DNA of 64,000 nucleotides. Origin: Candidatus Blautia faecipullorum. GTDB lineage: Bacteria > Bacillota > Clostridia > Lachnospirales > Lachnospiraceae. The stretch lies in assembly GCA_019115125.1 (NCBI GenBank), contig DXEG01000027.1, positions 1 through 64,000 on the forward strand, in the 5' to 3' direction. The notes under the pieces are model-generated. The model worked only from the letters and a program-made list of their open reading frames with translations. It did not search any database and was not told the origin of the DNA. Both the position numbers and the translations under genes were made by a program. Shown here piece by piece: positions 43,607 to 52,290 of the stretch; within the stretch, counting starts at the first letter, position 1; each line of letters opens with the position of its first letter.

Positions 43607-43736
43607 TGTAAAACTCCTTTCAAGTATAGATTTACTATAATGTTGTTAAAGAATCACCTAACAACCTGAGAATATTTTCTCATAAAACTGCTCAATAGTC
43701 CAGTCAAAATTTGTAAAAAAACAAACTCTTTTCTTG

Positions 43737-44933
43737 TCATATCTCACATTTCAGGATATCCTGATAAAATTCATCCATTTCTTTTCTTGTGCGGAAAACG
43801 CCGATATAAATCTGGTTTCCCATTGCGGAGGCCAGCACCTCCGGCAGGCGCTTCGTCATTTTGATCCGGCTTCCGTATTTGGACATGATCTCCTCGTGGC
43901 TCAAGAGGAAACGTTTGCCGTCTCTTCTCCCCGCGAAAGCGCAGTACTGCCTCTCGCCGGGACGCATGTCTGTTTTATCAAAAGCGATCATATCCGCCCA
44001 GATCTTGTATACGTCCGTAGTGCCGGCGAAATTCATCATATCCGGAGTGAACCCTCCGCACGGACGCATGTTGACCTCAAGTCCTGTCAGATCTCCCTTC
44101 CGTCCCAGACCCTCCTGATCCTTCAGCAGACGGAAAAATTCAAAATGGACAAACCGGCTTTTCACACCGAAGCTTTTTACGGTGGAACGCCCTGCCTGCC
44201 TTGTGTCTCCTGGAAGATTTTTCAGGATATAAAACACCGCGTTGTCCTCGTTGTTTACAATGTCCATAATGGATACGGGAGTTACGTTGCCCGTTTCAAA
44301 CAACGGATTTCCATTGGAATCAATGACCGCGTCGTAGGAATTCACCTCCGCCCAGACGTATTCCTCCATGATATAGGAAATCTCCGGATCCTTGCTCTGA
44401 AAGAACTCCTTCAGCTCCTTCTCATTTTCCAGGCGGTATGTATGGCTGGCGCCCACGCCGTTATCAGGCTTCACCACCACAGGATATCCTGTTTCTTCGA
44501 TAAACTCCAGACAGCCCTCCAGGGTATCCACAAGATGATATCTTGCTGTGGGGATCCCGGCGCGGGCATAGAATTCTTTCATTTTGGATTTGTATTTTAC
44601 ACGGGGAATATCCTCCTCCTGAAAACCGCTCGTAATATGAAAGGCGGTTCGCAGTCTGGCGTCCCGCTCCAGCCAGTACTCATTGTTCGACTCCAGCCAG
44701 TCGATTTTTCCATGCTTGAAGATCAGAAAGGCGACCGCTCTGTACACTTCGTCGTCATTTTCCAGGTTATTCACCTTGTAATATTCGCAGAGACTGTTCT
44801 TCAGATCCTCGCTGAGCTCCTCATATGGCTGATCTCCAATCCCCAGCACATTAAGACCGTTCTTCTTCAGTTCCCGGCAGAACAGCCAGTAGTTTTCGGG
44901 AAAGTTCGGAGAAATAAAAACAAAATTTTTCAT
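43737..44933 (-). CDS. ATP-grasp carboxylate ligase-like protein
   Basis: The 398-residue protein has an N-terminal pre-ATP-grasp Rossmann region (FVFISPNFPENYWLFCREL), then ATP-grasp motifs GYPVVVKPDNGVGASHTY (ATP-binding lysine), YIMEEYVWAEVNSYDAVID and the metal-binding LEVNMRPCGG. Enzymes of this fold join a carboxylate to an amine or thiol through an acyl phosphate. The substrate is unknown. It is last in a three-gene operon with two esterase-like genes, 20 nt after the previous one. Start at 44933 after GAGGAAG. Confidence 0.85.
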   Translation of the reverse strand: MKNFVFISPNFPENYWLFCRELKKNGLNVLGIGDQPYEELSEDLKNSLCEYYKVNNLENDDEVYRAVAFLIFKHGKIDWLESNNEYWLERDARLRTAFHITSGFQEEDIPRVKYKSKMKEFYARAGIPTARYHLVDTLEGCLEFIEETGYPVVVKPDNGVGASHTYRLENEKELKEFFQSKDPEISYIMEEYVWAEVNSYDAVIDSNGNPLFETGNVTPVSIMDIVNNEDNAVFYILKNLPGDTRQAGRSTVKSFGVKSRFVHFEFFRLLKDQEGLGRKGDLTGLEVNMRPCGGFTPDMMNFAGTTDVYKIWADMIAFDKTDMRPGERQYCAFAGRRDGKRFLLSHEEIMSKYGSRIKMTKRLPEVLASAMGNQIYIGVFRTRKEMDEFYQDILKCEI

Positions 44934-44953
44934 ATGCTTCTTCCTCTTTTTCT

Positions 44954-45715
44954 CTAACAATCGTTATCCAGCAGCCAGGGAAGGAAATACTCTGTCTGCT
45001 TATACCACCAGTACCAGTCATGGGAGCAGTCGTACCCCCAGTAATCCACCCAGGCTTTGATCCCCTTATCCCTCAGGATCCCTTCAAGCTGCCTTGTGGA
45101 GTCGGGAAGCTCCCAGGCTCCCTGCCCCGCGCAGATCACTGCCTTTTTCAGATTATATTCTCTGATATAGGGATGCTCCGGCGGCATGCCGCCCAGATAA
45201 TGAATAGGAGAATTCTGATAAACCACCTCATCCATATAGCTGCCGAAACCAAATTCAGAGCTGTAAATCCCGCTGAGAGCCAGAAGGCGGTCAAAAAGAT
45301 CCGGCCGGCGGAAATAAAGATTGGCAGCGTGGGAGGCGCCCAGGCTGCATCCGCAGACCATCACTCCCGGATAGCCCGTCCAGCCGTTGCGCTCGTTGAC
45401 CATCTCCCGCATGAAGGGCACCAGCTCTTCCGTAATATACCGGATCCACTGTTCGTAGCGGCGGATCCTCCATGCCGGATCCCCGCCGTAATCAGACCAC
45501 GTCTCCCTGTCTATGGTGTCAATGGAAAAAACCATCGCCTCGCCGGATTCCAGCCAGGGTTTCCAGGTGTCTGTCATATGGAAATTCTCAAAATCGAAAA
45601 ACCTGCCGTCCTGACAGGGGATAAAGAGAACCGGGCGGCCCCTGTGTCCATATATTTTACATTCCATATCCCGGCCCAGGGCGGGACTATACTGTTTTAC
45701 ATACTGTATCTCCAT
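44954..45715 (-). CDS. Alpha/beta-hydrolase esterase
   Basis: The 253-residue protein has the nucleophile elbow VCGCSLGASHAANLYF (Ser at about 125), an oxyanion-loop segment VLFIPCQDGRFFDFE and a C-terminal GYDCSHDWYWWYKQ containing the likely catalytic His. It belongs to the esterase D/tributyrin esterase-like group. Substrate is unknown. It is the middle gene of the esterase-esterase-ligase operon, 79 nt after the previous gene. Confidence 0.83.
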   Translation of the reverse strand: MEIQYVKQYSPALGRDMECKIYGHRGRPVLFIPCQDGRFFDFENFHMTDTWKPWLESGEAMVFSIDTIDRETWSDYGGDPAWRIRRYEQWIRYITEELVPFMREMVNERNGWTGYPGVMVCGCSLGASHAANLYFRRPDLFDRLLALSGIYSSEFGFGSYMDEVVYQNSPIHYLGGMPPEHPYIREYNLKKAVICAGQGAWELPDSTRQLEGILRDKGIKAWVDYWGYDCSHDWYWWYKQTEYFLPWLLDNDC

Positions 45716-45794
45716 ATCTGACCTCCTCCCAACAGGATTCCTTCCAAAAGATTTTCTTCCTCACCAGGACTGCTTCGGAAGCCTTTTTCCAGAC

Positions 45795-46559
45795 TCATTT
45801 CTCGTATAAAAATGTTTCCATGAAGAAAGGGATCTGCCTTTCCCAGCTTGCCTCGCAGTGGGTTCCGCCGGGAACGATCCGGCAATGCAGCAGCACCTTT
45901 TTTTCCAGGAAAACTGTAGTCAGGGCTTCCAGATGCTTTCTCACCTCCGGCCTTGACTCCAGCTCTCTGGAGCCGTAATCCATATATATGACTGTATCCG
46001 GACGGATGTGGACTCTGCGGATCATCTGCTCCAGCTTCACGGGAGCGGTCCAGACTGAAGGCGAAAGGGCCGCCGCTTTGCCGAATATATGATTGTACTG
46101 CGTCGCCGCGTAAAGGCTCATCAGTCCTCCCATGGAGCTTCCGGCAATGCAGGTATGTTCACGATCCGGAATTGTACGGAACTCCCGATCTATCAATGGT
46201 TTAAACGTATGTACCAGCCACTCCATCGTCATATGACCCATAGCGGTAATGCTGCCGCACTGTCTGTCACGGAAGCTGAAAGGCGCATACTCCTTCAGCC
46301 TTCCGTGCTCCGGGCTGTGATTGCACTCCACGGCGGCAATGATCATCTGTGTTTCCGTACGGTCCATATACTCCTTCATTCCCCAGCTCTTCCCATAAGT
46401 GGCGTCGGAGTCAAAAAAAACATTATGTCCGTCAAACATGTACAGGACAGGATAGCGGGTCTCCGAATCCTCATCATAGGAATCCGGCAGGTAAACGTAT
46501 ACATTCCGTTCTTCATCACCGGTAAGCTCCGGAATCGTAATCTTCCATTTGCGCACCAT
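45795..46559 (-). CDS. Alpha/beta-hydrolase esterase, enterochelin-esterase-like
   Basis: The 254-residue protein has RYPVLYMFDGHNVFFD, the nucleophile elbow CIAGSSMGGLMSLYAA (Ser at about 123), YMDYGSRELESRPEV with the likely acid, and GGTHCEASWERQ with the likely His. This is the Esterase/Fes-like superfamily. It is the first gene of the operon and starts at 46559, 8 nt after GGAGGG. Similar esterases hydrolyse siderophore or phenolic esters; nothing here proves the substrate. Confidence 0.83.
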   Translation of the reverse strand: MVRKWKITIPELTGDEERNVYVYLPDSYDEDSETRYPVLYMFDGHNVFFDSDATYGKSWGMKEYMDRTETQMIIAAVECNHSPEHGRLKEYAPFSFRDRQCGSITAMGHMTMEWLVHTFKPLIDREFRTIPDREHTCIAGSSMGGLMSLYAATQYNHIFGKAAALSPSVWTAPVKLEQMIRRVHIRPDTVIYMDYGSRELESRPEVRKHLEALTTVFLEKKVLLHCRIVPGGTHCEASWERQIPFFMETFLYEK

Positions 46560-46883
46560 AGGCTCACCCTCCAATCAACTGATTTCATTTGATACAGGTA
46601 CATTCTGATCTTTTTTCCTGATATCTGTATTTTAATAACAGTTCAGCCCGCGCCATTCGTAAAACCGCACTGCGTGCTTACTGTGGCTGCCGCCACTGTT
46701 TTACTCATAAACGGGCGCTCAGCTCATACAGATGTCCGCTCGCAAAAACATGCAAGCATGTTTTATGCTTCCCGACCACTGTATGGCTGAACTATTATGT
46801 ACTTTAATATAGCACAGTAAAAGAGTTCTGGCAATCCCCGGTGGGATATGATACACTAGAGAAAACCAAAAAAGGAGAATCAT
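46560..46883. other. Intergenic region holding a MITE-like element
   Basis: This 324-nt gap between divergent genes contains the 162-bp element at 46636-46797 described separately. The remaining sequence must hold the promoters of traX and of the esterase operon, but no consensus pair was convincing. Confidence 0.5.
46636..46797. mobile_element. MITE-like 162-bp element with terminal inverted repeats
   Basis: The ends are TAACAGTTCAGCC (46636-46648) and GGCTGAACTATTA (46785-46797), complementary at 12 of 13 positions. The element is immediately flanked by TGTATTTTAA (46626-46635) and TGTACTTTAA (46798-46807), a 9-of-10 target-site duplication. The inside holds further hairpins, such as AAAACATGC/GCATGTTTT, and no open frame for a transposase. 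The same 13-mer end occurs at 14608, so it is a repeated family within this genome. Confidence 0.75.
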
Positions 46884-47618
46884 ATGACAGGATATCTTCC
46901 ACCTTCGTTTCTTCCGCGGCGTTTTCAGGTTTTGAGCGGCAGCGCCCTGAAAATGATCGCCATTATCACCATGCTGATCGACCACACGGCGGCGGTGCTT
47001 CTCAGCATATATCCTCCGGCTATGACGCCGCTTTTTTATATGGGAGGAAAGGGCTACAGCGTTTACCGCATCTGCCGGGATGTGGGAAGAGTGGCTTTCC
47101 CTATTTTCTGTTTTCTTCTGGCAGAGGGGTTTATTCACACAAGAAACCGGGTAAGGTACGGCCGGAATCTCTTTCTCTTCGCCCTGATATCAGAAATCCC
47201 CTGGAATTTCATGTTTTCCGATACATGGACCTATGTGAAGCAGAATGTATTTTTCACTCTGTTTCTGGGATATCTGGGACTCTGCGCTCTGGAATATTTC
47301 CGCAAGACGCCCTGGATGCAGCTTCTGAGCCTGCTGGCCCTTCTGCTGGCCGCCGTGAAGCTGAACGCGGACTACGGCTGGAAGGGATATATTTTTGTGC
47401 TCCTTATTTACCTGCTGCGAAATGAAAAAGCTGCCCAGGCCGTTGTGGGAAGCTGCTGGCTGTCTTATGAGTGGAAGGCCTGCTTTGCCTTTCTTTCCAT
47501 CAATATGTACAACGGGGAGCGGGGTTTTATCCGGGGAAAGGCCTCCAAATATCTTTTCTACGCCTTTTACCCGGTACATATCGCAGTGCTGGTTATTATA
47601 AGGCGCCTGTTTTTTTAA
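46884..47618 (+). CDS. TraX-family membrane protein
   Basis: The 244-residue protein has about eight hydrophobic helices and the TraX family opening SGSALKMIAIITMLIDHTAAVL, with VGRVAFPIFCFLLAEGFIHTRN and a C-terminal YAFYPVHIAVLVIIRR. TraX was named from F-plasmid pilin acetylation, but chromosomal homologues in Firmicutes are common and have no conjugation genes nearby, as here. It probably acylates an unidentified surface molecule. AAGGAG precedes the ATG by 6 nt. Confidence 0.88.
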   Translation: MTGYLPPSFLPRRFQVLSGSALKMIAIITMLIDHTAAVLLSIYPPAMTPLFYMGGKGYSVYRICRDVGRVAFPIFCFLLAEGFIHTRNRVRYGRNLFLFALISEIPWNFMFSDTWTYVKQNVFFTLFLGYLGLCALEYFRKTPWMQLLSLLALLLAAVKLNADYGWKGYIFVLLIYLLRNEKAAQAVVGSCWLSYEWKACFAFLSINMYNGERGFIRGKASKYLFYAFYPVHIAVLVIIRRLFF

Positions 47619-47694
47619 CTGCCGCAGGCAGTCACAATTCCACATACATCTGTCCGCATCTACAGCGGAGCGTTTATATTACAGGAAAGCTTGC

Positions 47695-47745
47695 ACCTTC
47701 TCCGTACAAGAGCATATACAGTCCTTGTACAGAGAGGGTATATTA
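47695..47745. repeat. Dispersed hairpin repeat, copy 2
   Basis: GTACAAG (47704-47710) and CTTGTAC (47724-47730) pair perfectly, and pairing extends outward through one mismatch to ACCTTCTC / GAGAGGGT. The loop and right arm match the hairpin at 23541-23597 (CAAGAGCAtatACaGT, CTTGTAcAGAGAGGGTATATT). The left arm is diverged compared with copy 1. It lies between traX and the convergent beta-helix gene. Confidence 0.6.
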
Positions 47746-47778
47746 CAGCTTAGAACAATTTACGATACTTCCCTATAT

Positions 47779-47822
47779 AAAAAGCCGCGTCAGAACAGGA
47801 TCATTTCCTGCGCTGATACGGC
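47779..47822 (-). terminator. Intrinsic terminator after the beta-helix gene
   Basis: GCCGCGTCAG (47784-47793) pairs with CTGATACGGC (47813-47822) with one mismatch, and the inner AGG/CCT adds pairs. On the minus strand TTTTT follows the stem. Confidence 0.75.
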
Positions 47823-47845
47823 TTCTTCTTTACTGTTTGGTATTA

Positions 47846-48514
47846 CTACTCGCTCTTTCTGACGATCTCCTCTGCGTTTTTGTAGATGCTGTCCGCCGGA
47901 ATACAGCCCCTTACCGGAGAAAGGGGATAAATATTGGTGTTTCTTCCGATCACGGTTCCCGGATTCAGCACAGAGCCGCAGCCTACCTCCACATGGTCTC
48001 CAAGCATGGCGCCGAACTTTTTCAGCCCGGTCTCCACCTGCTCTTCTCCGTTTTTCACCACTACCAGCTTTTTGTCAGATTTCACATTGGAGCAGATCGA
48101 ACCGGCGCCCATATGAGATTTATATCCCAGGACAGAGTCTCCTACATAATTATAATGAGGCACCTGCACACAGTTAAAAAGCACCACATTTTTCAGTTCT
48201 GTGGAATTTCCCACCACTGATCCTTCTCCGACTATGGCGTTGCCCCGGATAAAAGCACAGTGACGGATCTCCGCGTCTTTTCCGATAATGGCCGGACCGT
48301 TGATACAGGCAGTGGGCGCTACCCTGGCGGATCTGGCGATCCAGACATCTCCCTCTCTGTATTCATATTCCTCCGGGTCAAGAGCCGCTCCCAGTTTCCT
48401 GATAAAGCCGCCGATCTCCGGAAGCACCTCCCAGGGATATGTCTTTCCCTCAAAAAGCTCCGCTGCTATCGTCTCATTCAGATCAAGCATACGTTCAATG
48501 GCAAATTCTTTCAT
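47846..48514 (-). CDS. Left-handed beta-helix acyl/nucleotidyltransferase-like protein
   Basis: The 222-residue protein has a short helical N-terminus then hexapeptide repeats (about 60-205: ARVAPTACINGPAIIGKDAEIRHC, VGEGSVVGNSTELKN, LGDHVEVGCGSVLNPGTVIGRNT). It resembles the C-terminal acetyltransferase half of GlmU-type or UDP-GlcNAc pyrophosphorylase-related proteins but lacks the uridylyltransferase domain. The acceptor is unknown. It overlaps topB by 4 nt. Confidence 0.8.
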   Translation of the reverse strand: MKEFAIERMLDLNETIAAELFEGKTYPWEVLPEIGGFIRKLGAALDPEEYEYREGDVWIARSARVAPTACINGPAIIGKDAEIRHCAFIRGNAIVGEGSVVGNSTELKNVVLFNCVQVPHYNYVGDSVLGYKSHMGAGSICSNVKSDKKLVVVKNGEEQVETGLKKFGAMLGDHVEVGCGSVLNPGTVIGRNTNIYPLSPVRGCIPADSIYKNAEEIVRKSE

Positions 48515-50565
48515 TTTTTCTCCTTTCCTCCTCGCTTGGAAGCTGTAGGCTTATTTTTATAGTTTTGCGCCGCCGCGTCAAAAAACTGCCGCAGAGCGTA
48601 CTGATAACTGCTTCTCTCCACCTGCTCTGTACGGACGCGGACAAAATGCTCCAGTTTATCCATATACTCCTGGGAAGTAATACTTCCCTCCGCGACATAG
48701 GTCAGCCCTTTTTCCCAGCTTGCCGTAAGCTCGGGATTCAGAAGCTGGCGGATGGAGCAGTTGACCACATCAAAGATCATCTCGCCCAGAAGTGTGGGCG
48801 TGATCACCTGTGTTTTTTTGTTCAGAGTCAGATACTTTATGGTAAACAGCTTTTTCAGGATTTCTGCCCTTGTGGCGCTGGTACCGATGCCGCTTCCCTT
48901 GATCTGAGCTCTCAGTTCCTCGTCCTCGATAAGCTGGCCGGCATTTTCCATGGCAAGTATCATGGAACCTGAATTGTATCTCTTTGGCGGAGAGGTTTCC
49001 CCTTCCTTGATATCCAGGGAATCCACCGCCAGTATATCATTCTTTTTCAGCTTCTGCAACGCCAGGAGAAGCGAAGCGCCGCAGACGGTCTCCTTCCCTT
49101 CCTCTGACTCGCCCTCTTTCCCCGGCTGAGAAGCTTTCTGGGAAGAAAAGGAATTCGACGCGATTTTCAGATACCCCTCCTCCTGAAGTACCCGGAAGGA
49201 AGAAAAGAAGGACTCCTTCTGGATCACCGTCACCAGGCTCACCTTCTGATAAACGGCCGGCGGATAAAAAATACAGAGAAACCGCCGCACAATGGTCTCA
49301 TACACTCTCTGGGATGTCAGCGGAAGAGAATTCAGTGCGCTCAGCCCCTGGCCGGTGGGTATGATGGCGTAATGATCCGTGATCTGTTTATCATTCACAT
49401 AACGGGTTTTCGCAATGCTTTTGTAGCTTCCCATCTCCAGAACCTCCCCGGCGGCGTTTCCGATCTGGGGATACCTTCTGAGTCCGGAGATATTTTTGTA
49501 TATTTCCTTCGCCACAGCGCCGGACAGCACTCTGGCGTCTGTCCTGGGATATGTCACCAGCTTCTTCTCATACAGCTCCTGGACGATCCTCAGCGTTTCA
49601 TCGGGGCTGATCTTAAAGAGCCTGGAACAGACATTCTGAAGCTCCGCCAGATTAAAGAGCAGAGGAGGATTTTTATTTTCCTTTTTCCGTTCTATCTTCT
49701 CCACCCGGCAGGTAAGAGGCTGCTCTTCACTGAGGATACGGATCAGTTCCTCCGCGTCCTTTTTTTCTTTAAATCCGTTTTCTTTATAAAGACGGGGAGA
49801 CTGGAAGTATCTGCTTCCCTCCACGGCCCGCCATTCACCCTCGAACTTTTCTCCCTCAAGGGAAATCCTGCTCAGCACCCGGTAGAAAGGCGTTTTTACA
49901 AAGGTGCGGATTTCCCGCTCCCTGCGCACCACCATTCCCAGGACGCAGGTCATCACTCTTCCCACGGAAATGGCCTGGTATTTGGATTTCAGATAATTGG
50001 AGATACTGTTTCCGTACCGGAGAGTCAGGACTCTGGAAAAATTGATTCCCATAAGATAATCCTCCTTGGCCCTGAGGTAGGCGGAGGCGGAGAGATTATC
50101 GTAGGCGGAAAGATCCTTTGCCTCGCGGATCCCCCGCAGGATCTCCTCCTCCGTCTGGGAATCGATCCAGACTCTTTTTTGATTTTTATTTTTCACGCCC
50201 GACATCTGGGCTACCAGACGGTAGATATATTCTCCCTCCCGTCCGGAGTCCGTACAGACGTAGATGGTCTCCACATCAGGACGGTTGAGCAGTCCTTTTA
50301 CGATATTAAACTGCTTCTGCACCCCGGGGATCACCTCGTACTTGAATTCACGCGGCAAAAAAGGCAGGGTATCCAAACTCCACCTTTTATACTTTTCATC
50401 GTATTTTTCGGGATAGCTCATAGTGACAAGATGCCCTACGCACCAGGTCACTATACTGTCTTCCGACTCAAGATACCCGTCTTTTCTCTGCCCGTTGATT
50501 TTTAATGCCTTTGCAAATTCCTGCGCCACACTGGGCTTTTCTGCTATGTATAATGCTTTTGTCAT
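48511..50565 (-). CDS. topB: DNA topoisomerase III
   Basis: The 684-residue type IA topoisomerase has the N-terminal Toprim motif ALYIAEKPSVAQEFAKAL, VCTDSGREGEYIYRLV, the catalytic Tyr segment LVTYPRTDARVLS and the later IPTGQG and GIGTSATRAEILKKL motifs. It relaxes single-stranded and decatenates DNA. There is no C-terminal zinc-ribbon domain; the tail is basic. The start is uncertain: the ATG at 50565 is preferred, but a GTG at 50583 overlapping the upstream gene is possible, and neither has a strong ribosome-binding site, suggesting coupling to the channel gene. Confidence 0.93.
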   Translation of the reverse strand: MTKALYIAEKPSVAQEFAKALKINGQRKDGYLESEDSIVTWCVGHLVTMSYPEKYDEKYKRWSLDTLPFLPREFKYEVIPGVQKQFNIVKGLLNRPDVETIYVCTDSGREGEYIYRLVAQMSGVKNKNQKRVWIDSQTEEEILRGIREAKDLSAYDNLSASAYLRAKEDYLMGINFSRVLTLRYGNSISNYLKSKYQAISVGRVMTCVLGMVVRREREIRTFVKTPFYRVLSRISLEGEKFEGEWRAVEGSRYFQSPRLYKENGFKEKKDAEELIRILSEEQPLTCRVEKIERKKENKNPPLLFNLAELQNVCSRLFKISPDETLRIVQELYEKKLVTYPRTDARVLSGAVAKEIYKNISGLRRYPQIGNAAGEVLEMGSYKSIAKTRYVNDKQITDHYAIIPTGQGLSALNSLPLTSQRVYETIVRRFLCIFYPPAVYQKVSLVTVIQKESFFSSFRVLQEEGYLKIASNSFSSQKASQPGKEGESEEGKETVCGASLLLALQKLKKNDILAVDSLDIKEGETSPPKRYNSGSMILAMENAGQLIEDEELRAQIKGSGIGTSATRAEILKKLFTIKYLTLNKKTQVITPTLLGEMIFDVVNCSIRQLLNPELTASWEKGLTYVAEGSITSQEYMDKLEHFVRVRTEQVERSSYQYALRQFFDAAAQNYKNKPTASKRGGKEKK

Positions 50566-50569
50566 AATA

Positions 50570-51328
50570 CTACTGATCTGCACTCATCTTTCTCAGCGGC
50601 CATGCGAGAAGCAGCGCGCCGCCTGCAATATTTCCTATTGTAACTATCAACATGCTTCTGAGCATCGCCCCCAGGGAAAGTCCCGGCACCACCGCGAATC
50701 CCACCGTAAATGTAGCCATATTCGCGACACAGTGCTCGAACCCGCTTACTACGAATCCTGAAATACACACCGTGATCATCAGGATCCTGGCCGCCTCACT
50801 CTTCAGCTTAATGCCGCAGAGCACGCCAAGGCAGACGAAGAAATTACACAAAACCGCCCGAAAAAACATCTGCCCTGCCGGAAGGGAAATCTTGGTCTCC
50901 ATAAACCCGGCGAAATAATCCTGAGTGCCGGAAGCTCCCGCCCAGACAAAAAACAGGGACAGAAGCAGACATCCCACAAAGTTTCCGATATAGCTGACGG
51001 CCCATACCTTTCCCACGTCCTTCCAGCTTACTTTTTTATCAAAGGCTCCAAAGGCCATCACCATATTATTCCCGGTGAACAGCTCTCCTCCCACCAGAGA
51101 GATCAAGAGCACGGCGATCGAAAAGACAACGGCGCCTAAAAATTTCCCCCAGGCGGGAAAGCCGTCGGAAGCAAAAATGCTTCCCACCACATTAGAAAAA
51201 ATCATCGCAATGGCGATAAAAAAGCCTGCCATAACCGCTCTGATAAAATATCTGCCTTTATTGGACGCTAATAAATTTGCCTTTCCCGCCGCCGCATTTG
51301 ATAACTTCTGTACATCTTCATAGTTCAT
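50570..51328 (-). CDS. Formate/nitrite transporter family channel
   Basis: The 252-residue protein has six hydrophobic helices and FNT features: RYFIRAVMAGFFIAIAMIF, GGELFTGNNMVMAFGAF (the omega-loop region) and SGFEHCVANMATF near the end. FocA-type members carry formate, NirC nitrite, and others hydrosulfide. Next to fdhD and the formate dehydrogenase module, formate is the likely substrate, which is inference. A strong AGGAGG site precedes the ATG at 51328. Confidence 0.92.
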   Translation of the reverse strand: MNYEDVQKLSNAAAGKANLLASNKGRYFIRAVMAGFFIAIAMIFSNVVGSIFASDGFPAWGKFLGAVVFSIAVLLISLVGGELFTGNNMVMAFGAFDKKVSWKDVGKVWAVSYIGNFVGCLLLSLFFVWAGASGTQDYFAGFMETKISLPAGQMFFRAVLCNFFVCLGVLCGIKLKSEAARILMITVCISGFVVSGFEHCVANMATFTVGFAVVPGLSLGAMLRSMLIVTIGNIAGGALLLAWPLRKMSADQ

Positions 51329-51445
51329 GCGAACACCTCCTGTAATGCCAGGCGGCCTGCAGTAAATGCAGATTGACGCACAAGAATCAACGATTGTTAA
51401 TATTATAACATTGTACCTCTGAAAATACAAGGAATTAAATTATCG

Positions 51446-52153
51446 TCAGAGAGGCGTATAGCAGTTGCCGCTTCCTCCACGGACAAATCCGTACATAAGT
51501 ATCCCCTTTGCTCCGGCCGTTTTTACGGCTTCCGAGGTGACGGCCGCCCTGGAGACCACAACGGAAACTCCCGCGCGGATAATTTTTTCCAGATAATCGC
51601 CGGAAATCCTTCCGCTTGTAAAGACCACGGCCTCAGATAGGGAAAGATTCTTTTTCAGGGCGCTTCCAATGACCTTATCCAGCGCGTTGTGCCGGCCGAT
51701 ATCCTCAAACCGGCAGACCACCTGTCCATCAAGATACAGCGCGCAGGAATGAGCGCAGCCGGTATCCCGGAACAGCTCTCCAGGATTTTCAAAAATCTCC
51801 TCCGCGATCTGAAAGAGCCTCTGTGGTTCAGGAACGGATACTTTCTTCCGGTTATCTGTATTTTTATATCCCGCCCTGGTGAACGAGGTGATTTTGCTGT
51901 TTAATCCCACCTGAATTTCTCCCTGCTCCCAGAGGATCCGGATACCCTTCACCTGCTTTTTTTCATGGATAAATCCGCCGGTATACAGACGTCCCAGCAC
52001 AAGCTCCTCCAGAAATTCCGGCGTACAGCTCAGACTAAATGTCTTTTCCCCGTTCAGCTTTACAGAAAAATGCTTTTCCAAAGCCACCTCGTCCTCCGCG
52101 TGAAAACATTTTCCGTTTTTTATCTTCAGAACTGGTATTATTTCTTTTTTCAT
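51446..52153 (-). CDS. fdhD: Formate dehydrogenase accessory sulfurtransferase
   Basis: The 235-residue protein matches FdhD: TPEFLEELVLGRLYTGGFI, the cysteine loop RDTGCAHSCALYLDG, CRFEDIGRHNALDKVIG and VFTSGRISGDYLEKIIRAG. FdhD passes sulfur from a cysteine desulfurase to the molybdenum cofactor, which is essential for formate dehydrogenase activity. The start could be ATG at 52153, TTG at 52159 (best distance to AGGAAG) or GTG at 52165. The 5' end overlaps the promoter of the divergent selC. Confidence 0.93.
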   Translation of the reverse strand: MKKEIIPVLKIKNGKCFHAEDEVALEKHFSVKLNGEKTFSLSCTPEFLEELVLGRLYTGGFIHEKKQVKGIRILWEQGEIQVGLNSKITSFTRAGYKNTDNRKKVSVPEPQRLFQIAEEIFENPGELFRDTGCAHSCALYLDGQVVCRFEDIGRHNALDKVIGSALKKNLSLSEAVVFTSGRISGDYLEKIIRAGVSVVVSRAAVTSEAVKTAGAKGILMYGFVRGGSGNCYTPL

Positions 52154-52181
52154 AGACAATTTCACTTCTTCCTGCTATAAT
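52153..52181 (+). promoter_or_regulatory. selC promoter
   Basis: TAGACA (52153-52158) and a perfect TATAAT (52176-52181) are spaced by 17 nt and sit 11 nt upstream of the tRNA-Sec 5' end. The -35 box begins at the fdhD start codon on the opposite strand. Confidence 0.75.
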
Positions 52182-52192
52182 AAAAAAAGTCT

Positions 52193-52290
52193 GGGTGTCG
52201 TTGGGTAACTGGTGTGCCCCCTGGTCTTCAAAACCTGTGCTGGACGTTAACAGCGCCCTGGGTGAGTTCGATTCTCACAGGCACCCGCCA
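52193..52290 (+). tRNA. selC: Selenocysteine tRNA (anticodon TCA)
   Basis: The acceptor arm is GGGTGTC/GGCACCC with discriminator G and an encoded CCA (52288-52290). The anticodon stem GGT/ACC holds the loop CTTCAAA with anticodon TCA at 52228-52230. A long variable arm follows, and the T-loop is TTCGATT within GTGAG/CTCAC. Length (98 nt) and the UGA-reading anticodon identify tRNA-Sec. It lies within the selenium gene cluster but on the opposite strand, with its 3' half antisense to the end of selA. Confidence 0.95.

Noticed and set aside
46884..47618. Conjugative element indicated by traX
   Set aside because: No relaxase, type IV secretion or integrase gene is visible. Chromosomal TraX-family membrane proteins are common in Firmicutes.
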